Below are positions 13,344 to 15,133 of a DNA stretch of 15,133 nt, piece by piece. Numbering within the stretch: position 1 is the first letter of the stretch; each line of letters begins with the position of its first letter. A program made the position numbers and the translations under genes. Location of the stretch: contig PIXT01000179.1 in NCBI GenBank assembly GCA_003096235.1, positions 1 to 15,133 of the forward strand, read 5' to 3'. Source of the DNA: Candidatus Bathyarchaeum sp. (lineage in GTDB: Archaea; Thermoproteota; Bathyarchaeia; Bathyarchaeales; Bathyarchaeaceae). The notes below the pieces were generated by a model. That model was not told the DNA's origin. It saw only the letters and a program-made list of their open reading frames with translations, and did not search any database.

Positions 13344-14066
13344 ATGGTTGGCAACTTGTCAAGGGCACCAAAAAAGCTACAAAAAGTTCTAGTTGTTTTT
13401 AGGCATGAACCCTCAAAGGTCAGAAAGGTTTTGGCTGCAGAAGGTTTTGAGCTGGTTGAAGAGAACCCAGATTTTATTGTATGTTATGGTGGAGACGGCA
13501 CTGTCCTGTTTAGTGAACGAGAGTTTCCTGAGGTTCCAAAACTTATAATAAAAACTTCAAAAGCCTGCCGAATGTACGATTATGCCTTAAGTGACTTACG
13601 TGAGCTTTTGTGTAAGATTAAGGCTGGCAACTACAAGATTCATTCTGAATACAAGTTGGAGACCGTTGCTAAGGGCAAACAGCTTGTTGGTTTAAATGAG
13701 ATTCAGGTTCACCTCAAGTTGCCAATCTATGCTGTAAGGTTTTCTTTATCTGTTGACGGAAAACGTTATGATGATTTGATTGGTGACGGGGTAATTGTTG
13801 CTACAGCTTTTGGTTCCACAGCATATTACAAAGCAACAGGAGGAAAAAGTTTCGAGGCTGGAATTGGCATCTCTTTTAACAATCTACACAACACAACTGC
13901 AAAAAGTTTTGTGGTTCCAGAAGATTCTGTTGTAAAGTTAACGGTCACTAGGGGACCTGCGTGGTTGTTGGCGGACAATAACGAAAGCTTTGTTGAATTG
14001 GATGACGGCGACACAGTAACAGTCAAAAAATCTAACAGCGTAGCAAATTTCATTTACTTTTCCTGA
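13344..14066 (+). CDS. nadK: NAD kinase (short archaeal form)
   Basis: A 240-residue protein that should make NADP from NAD and ATP in the cytoplasm. It has the nucleotide motif GGDGT (49-53), the NE motif in GLNEIQVH, the glycine-rich DGVIVATAFGSTAYYKATGG (usual form ATPTGSTAY; Pro is Ala here), and 'SFVVPEDSVVKL' near the C-terminus. It is shorter than most bacterial enzymes (about 270-300), mainly through a reduced N-terminal domain, but none of the core motifs is lost. GGTGA (13336-13340) lies just before the ATG as a possible ribosome binding site. It is followed 30 bases later by the phosphodiesterase gene. A distant relative of the COG3199 type lies at 2048-3184. Confidence 0.9.
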   Translation: MVGNLSRAPKKLQKVLVVFRHEPSKVRKVLAAEGFELVEENPDFIVCYGGDGTVLFSEREFPEVPKLIIKTSKACRMYDYALSDLRELLCKIKAGNYKIHSEYKLETVAKGKQLVGLNEIQVHLKLPIYAVRFSLSVDGKRYDDLIGDGVIVATAFGSTAYYKATGGKSFEAGIGISFNNLHNTTAKSFVVPEDSVVKLTVTRGPAWLLADNNESFVELDDGDTVTVKKSNSVANFIYFS

Positions 14067-14069
14067 CCA

Positions 14070-14078
14070 TAATAAAGT
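14070..14078 (+). promoter_or_regulatory. Possible TATA box setting the phosphodiesterase start
   Basis: ATAATAAAG lies just after the NAD kinase stop codon and about 25 bases before the ATG at 14097. That would give a leaderless mRNA starting at this ATG and argues against the GTG at 14082. Confidence 0.4.
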
Positions 14079-14096
14079 AGTGTGGTCGTGGGTTTA

Positions 14097-14759
14097 ATGT
14101 TGAAGATTGGTCATAGGGGAGCAAGAGCTTACGAACCCGAAAATACGCTGCGCAGCTTCAGACGTGCTGTAGAGCTTGGCGTTGACGCTGTGGAGCTGGA
14201 TGTCAGAAAAACATTGGACAATGAACTTGTTGTCATCCACAACACTGACGTGAACAAAACCACAGATGGCAACGGCGCAGTTAACGAGCTTACTTTAGAG
14301 CAGATAAAACAGTTAGTCACCGACAAAGGTGAACATATCCCTACATTAGAGGAGGCACTGGATTCTTTTGGTACACGCGTGAAGATTCTTGTGGAACTCA
14401 AAGAGACTGGCATCGAAAAACAGGTTCTGGATTTAATTAACAAGAAACGGCTAATAGACAACGTGATAATCATTTCTTTTCATGAAGATGCCCTCCGCAA
14501 GGTTAGACAGCTAAATGATGAGGTGGCAACTGGCTTGATTTATGTGCGCCACAAAAACCCGATACAGGCAGCCTTGGACCTGAAAGCCCAATATCTGCTT
14601 TCACTGTATCGTTTTACTCACTCTGCAAACGTCAAGAAAGCCCACGAAAAGGGCTTAAAGGTTATCGTTTGGACAATAAACACCAAAGAAGAGGCTGTGG
14701 AATACCTCCAAAAAGGCGTTGACGGCATCGCATCCGACAGACCGGATATCCTTCACTAG
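14097..14759 (+). CDS. Glycerophosphodiester phosphodiesterase (GDPD family)
   Basis: A 220-residue TIM-barrel enzyme that hydrolyses glycerophosphodiesters to glycerol-3-phosphate (or its archaeal equivalent) and an alcohol. It shows the family hallmarks: GHRGARAYEPENT with H6 and E15-N16, the metal ligands E33 and D35 in VELDV, the second His in VIHN (H48), ELKE in the barrel, and the C-terminal VWTIN and GIASDRP motifs. The usual HD pair is H48-N49 here, a small deviation. There is no signal peptide, so it acts inside the cell, probably on lipid breakdown products. The ATG at 14097 is preferred over the GTGs at 14082 and 14088 because the HRG motif normally lies within the first ten residues and a TATA-like box sits 25 bases upstream. 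Confidence 0.92.
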   Translation: MLKIGHRGARAYEPENTLRSFRRAVELGVDAVELDVRKTLDNELVVIHNTDVNKTTDGNGAVNELTLEQIKQLVTDKGEHIPTLEEALDSFGTRVKILVELKETGIEKQVLDLINKKRLIDNVIIISFHEDALRKVRQLNDEVATGLIYVRHKNPIQAALDLKAQYLLSLYRFTHSANVKKAHEKGLKVIVWTINTKEEAVEYLQKGVDGIASDRPDILH

Positions 14760-14892
14760 AACAATAATGCTTTTCATGTTTTTCTGAAAAAAAGGCTGTT
14801 TTCAACAATAATCTGCTATTAGACTACTAATATACTGCACACAATTATGAACAAAAAACTGAGCACCCAAAACTCAACAACAAAGGAAAGCG
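14760..14892. other. Intergenic stretch after the phosphodiesterase gene
   Basis: No gene is seen. TTTTTC-TG-AAAAAA near 14779-14791 could be a weak terminator hairpin. CTAATATAC near 14827-14835 resembles a TATA box and would start a transcript about 35 bases before the inverted-repeat element. Confidence 0.3.
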
Positions 14893-14973
14893 TTGAGCAC
14901 ACGCAAAAAAGCTGAATTGGCGTGTGGGTGGGAACGCAAATATTCAAGCTTGAAACGAGTTGCGTGTGCTCAA
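14893..14973. repeat. 81-base inverted-repeat element with nested stems (possible structured RNA)
   Basis: TTGAGCACACGCAA (14893-14906) and TTGCGTGTGCTCAA (14960-14973) are perfect 14-bp inverted copies. Inside, AAGCTGAAT (14909-14917) pairs with ATTCAAGCTT (14942-14951) through nine pairs and one bulged A. Inside that, GCGT (14920-14923) pairs with ACGC (14934-14937) around the G-rich loop GTGGGTGGGA. Three nested stems are more than a simple operator or terminator needs. No flanking target duplication is seen, so a small transposable element is less likely, though not excluded. The strand is unknown. Confidence 0.6.
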
Positions 14974-15133
14974 TTCAAGTTCCGGTTCTAAGTCATAAAA
15001 TGTTTCTGGATTGTTTGTACATATTTTAGATAAAAAAACGTGAACCCAGAACCAAATAGCATGATTTGCCCGTTTAGATACAAGAATAGAACCTAAATTC
15101 TCAAAGCAGGGGGCAGAAGAGTTAAAAGTATTC
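14974..15133. other. Unassigned end of window
   Basis: No gene can be supported. On the minus strand a frame is open from the window edge down to a stop at 14946-14944 (about 62 codons) with no convincing start or recognisable motif. It might be the C-terminus of a gene outside the window, or chance. Confidence 0.2.

Noticed and set aside
14097..14759. The phosphodiesterase as inactive because HD is HN
   Set aside because: The main catalytic His pair and the E33/D35 metal ligands are present, so the single change is not enough to call loss of activity.
14893..14973. The inverted repeat as a simple rho-independent-type terminator
   Set aside because: The loop is 53 bases, there is no T-run directly after it on the plus strand, and it lies 134 bases past the nearest stop codon. 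A T-rich stretch follows on the minus strand, but the nested stems still need another explanation.

Overview
The window reads as a piece of an archaeal chromosome. Evidence seen directly: TATA-like boxes sit about 25 bases before likely transcript starts; ribosome binding sites match GGAGGTGA; TTG and GTG starts occur; a tRNA-Cys gene encodes its own CCA; and the gene families are archaeal in flavour (TrmB-type regulator, CooC-like ATPase, a surface beta-helix protein with a PEF-type C-terminal anchor, COG3199 NAD-kinase-like protein). Base composition is moderate to low GC. I would guess a mesophilic Bathyarchaeia-like lineage, but that is inference from protein style, not a search.

Layout. 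(1) Positions 1-1233: a TrmB-type regulator gene, divergent from the start of a gene that leaves the window on the minus strand, with a palindrome between their promoters. (2) 1234-3634, minus strand: a three-gene cluster, thioredoxin, then a COG3199 NAD-kinase-like protein, then a CooC-like nickel-insertion ATPase. Two of its starts need to be moved to internal ATGs on the strength of ribosome binding sites. (3) 3635-6511: a copper region, with copA (Cu+ P-type ATPase) followed by a 48-residue YHS-domain protein that begins with TTG one base after the copA stop. (4) 6620-6695: tRNA-Cys(GCA). (5) 6750-10133: a large secreted beta-helix protein (minus) divergent from a membrane-anchored HExxH putative metallopeptidase (plus), sharing a promoter region with two near-identical inverted-repeat operators. 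(6) 10200-11154: a HEAT-repeat-like protein and a 39-residue conserved-looking small protein. (7) 11254-13264: a threonine-synthase-fold protein fused to a C-terminal winged helix, then an ECF transporter S component. (8) 13344-14759: a short NAD kinase and a glycerophosphodiester phosphodiesterase. (9) 14760-15133: no confident gene, but a 14-bp perfect inverted repeat enclosing further nested stems.

The most unusual item is the fusion gene at 11254-12702. Its PLP-enzyme core has Arg where threonine synthases carry the Schiff-base Lys, it ends in a DNA-binding winged helix, and two abutting perfect 11-bp palindromes lie just upstream of it at the expected promoter. Together these suggest an enzyme fold turned into a ligand-sensing transcription regulator, analogous in logic to (but not homologous with) MocR/PdxR proteins, possibly controlling itself and the adjacent vitamin-type ECF transporter gene. 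This is inference, and the tests are given in the findings.
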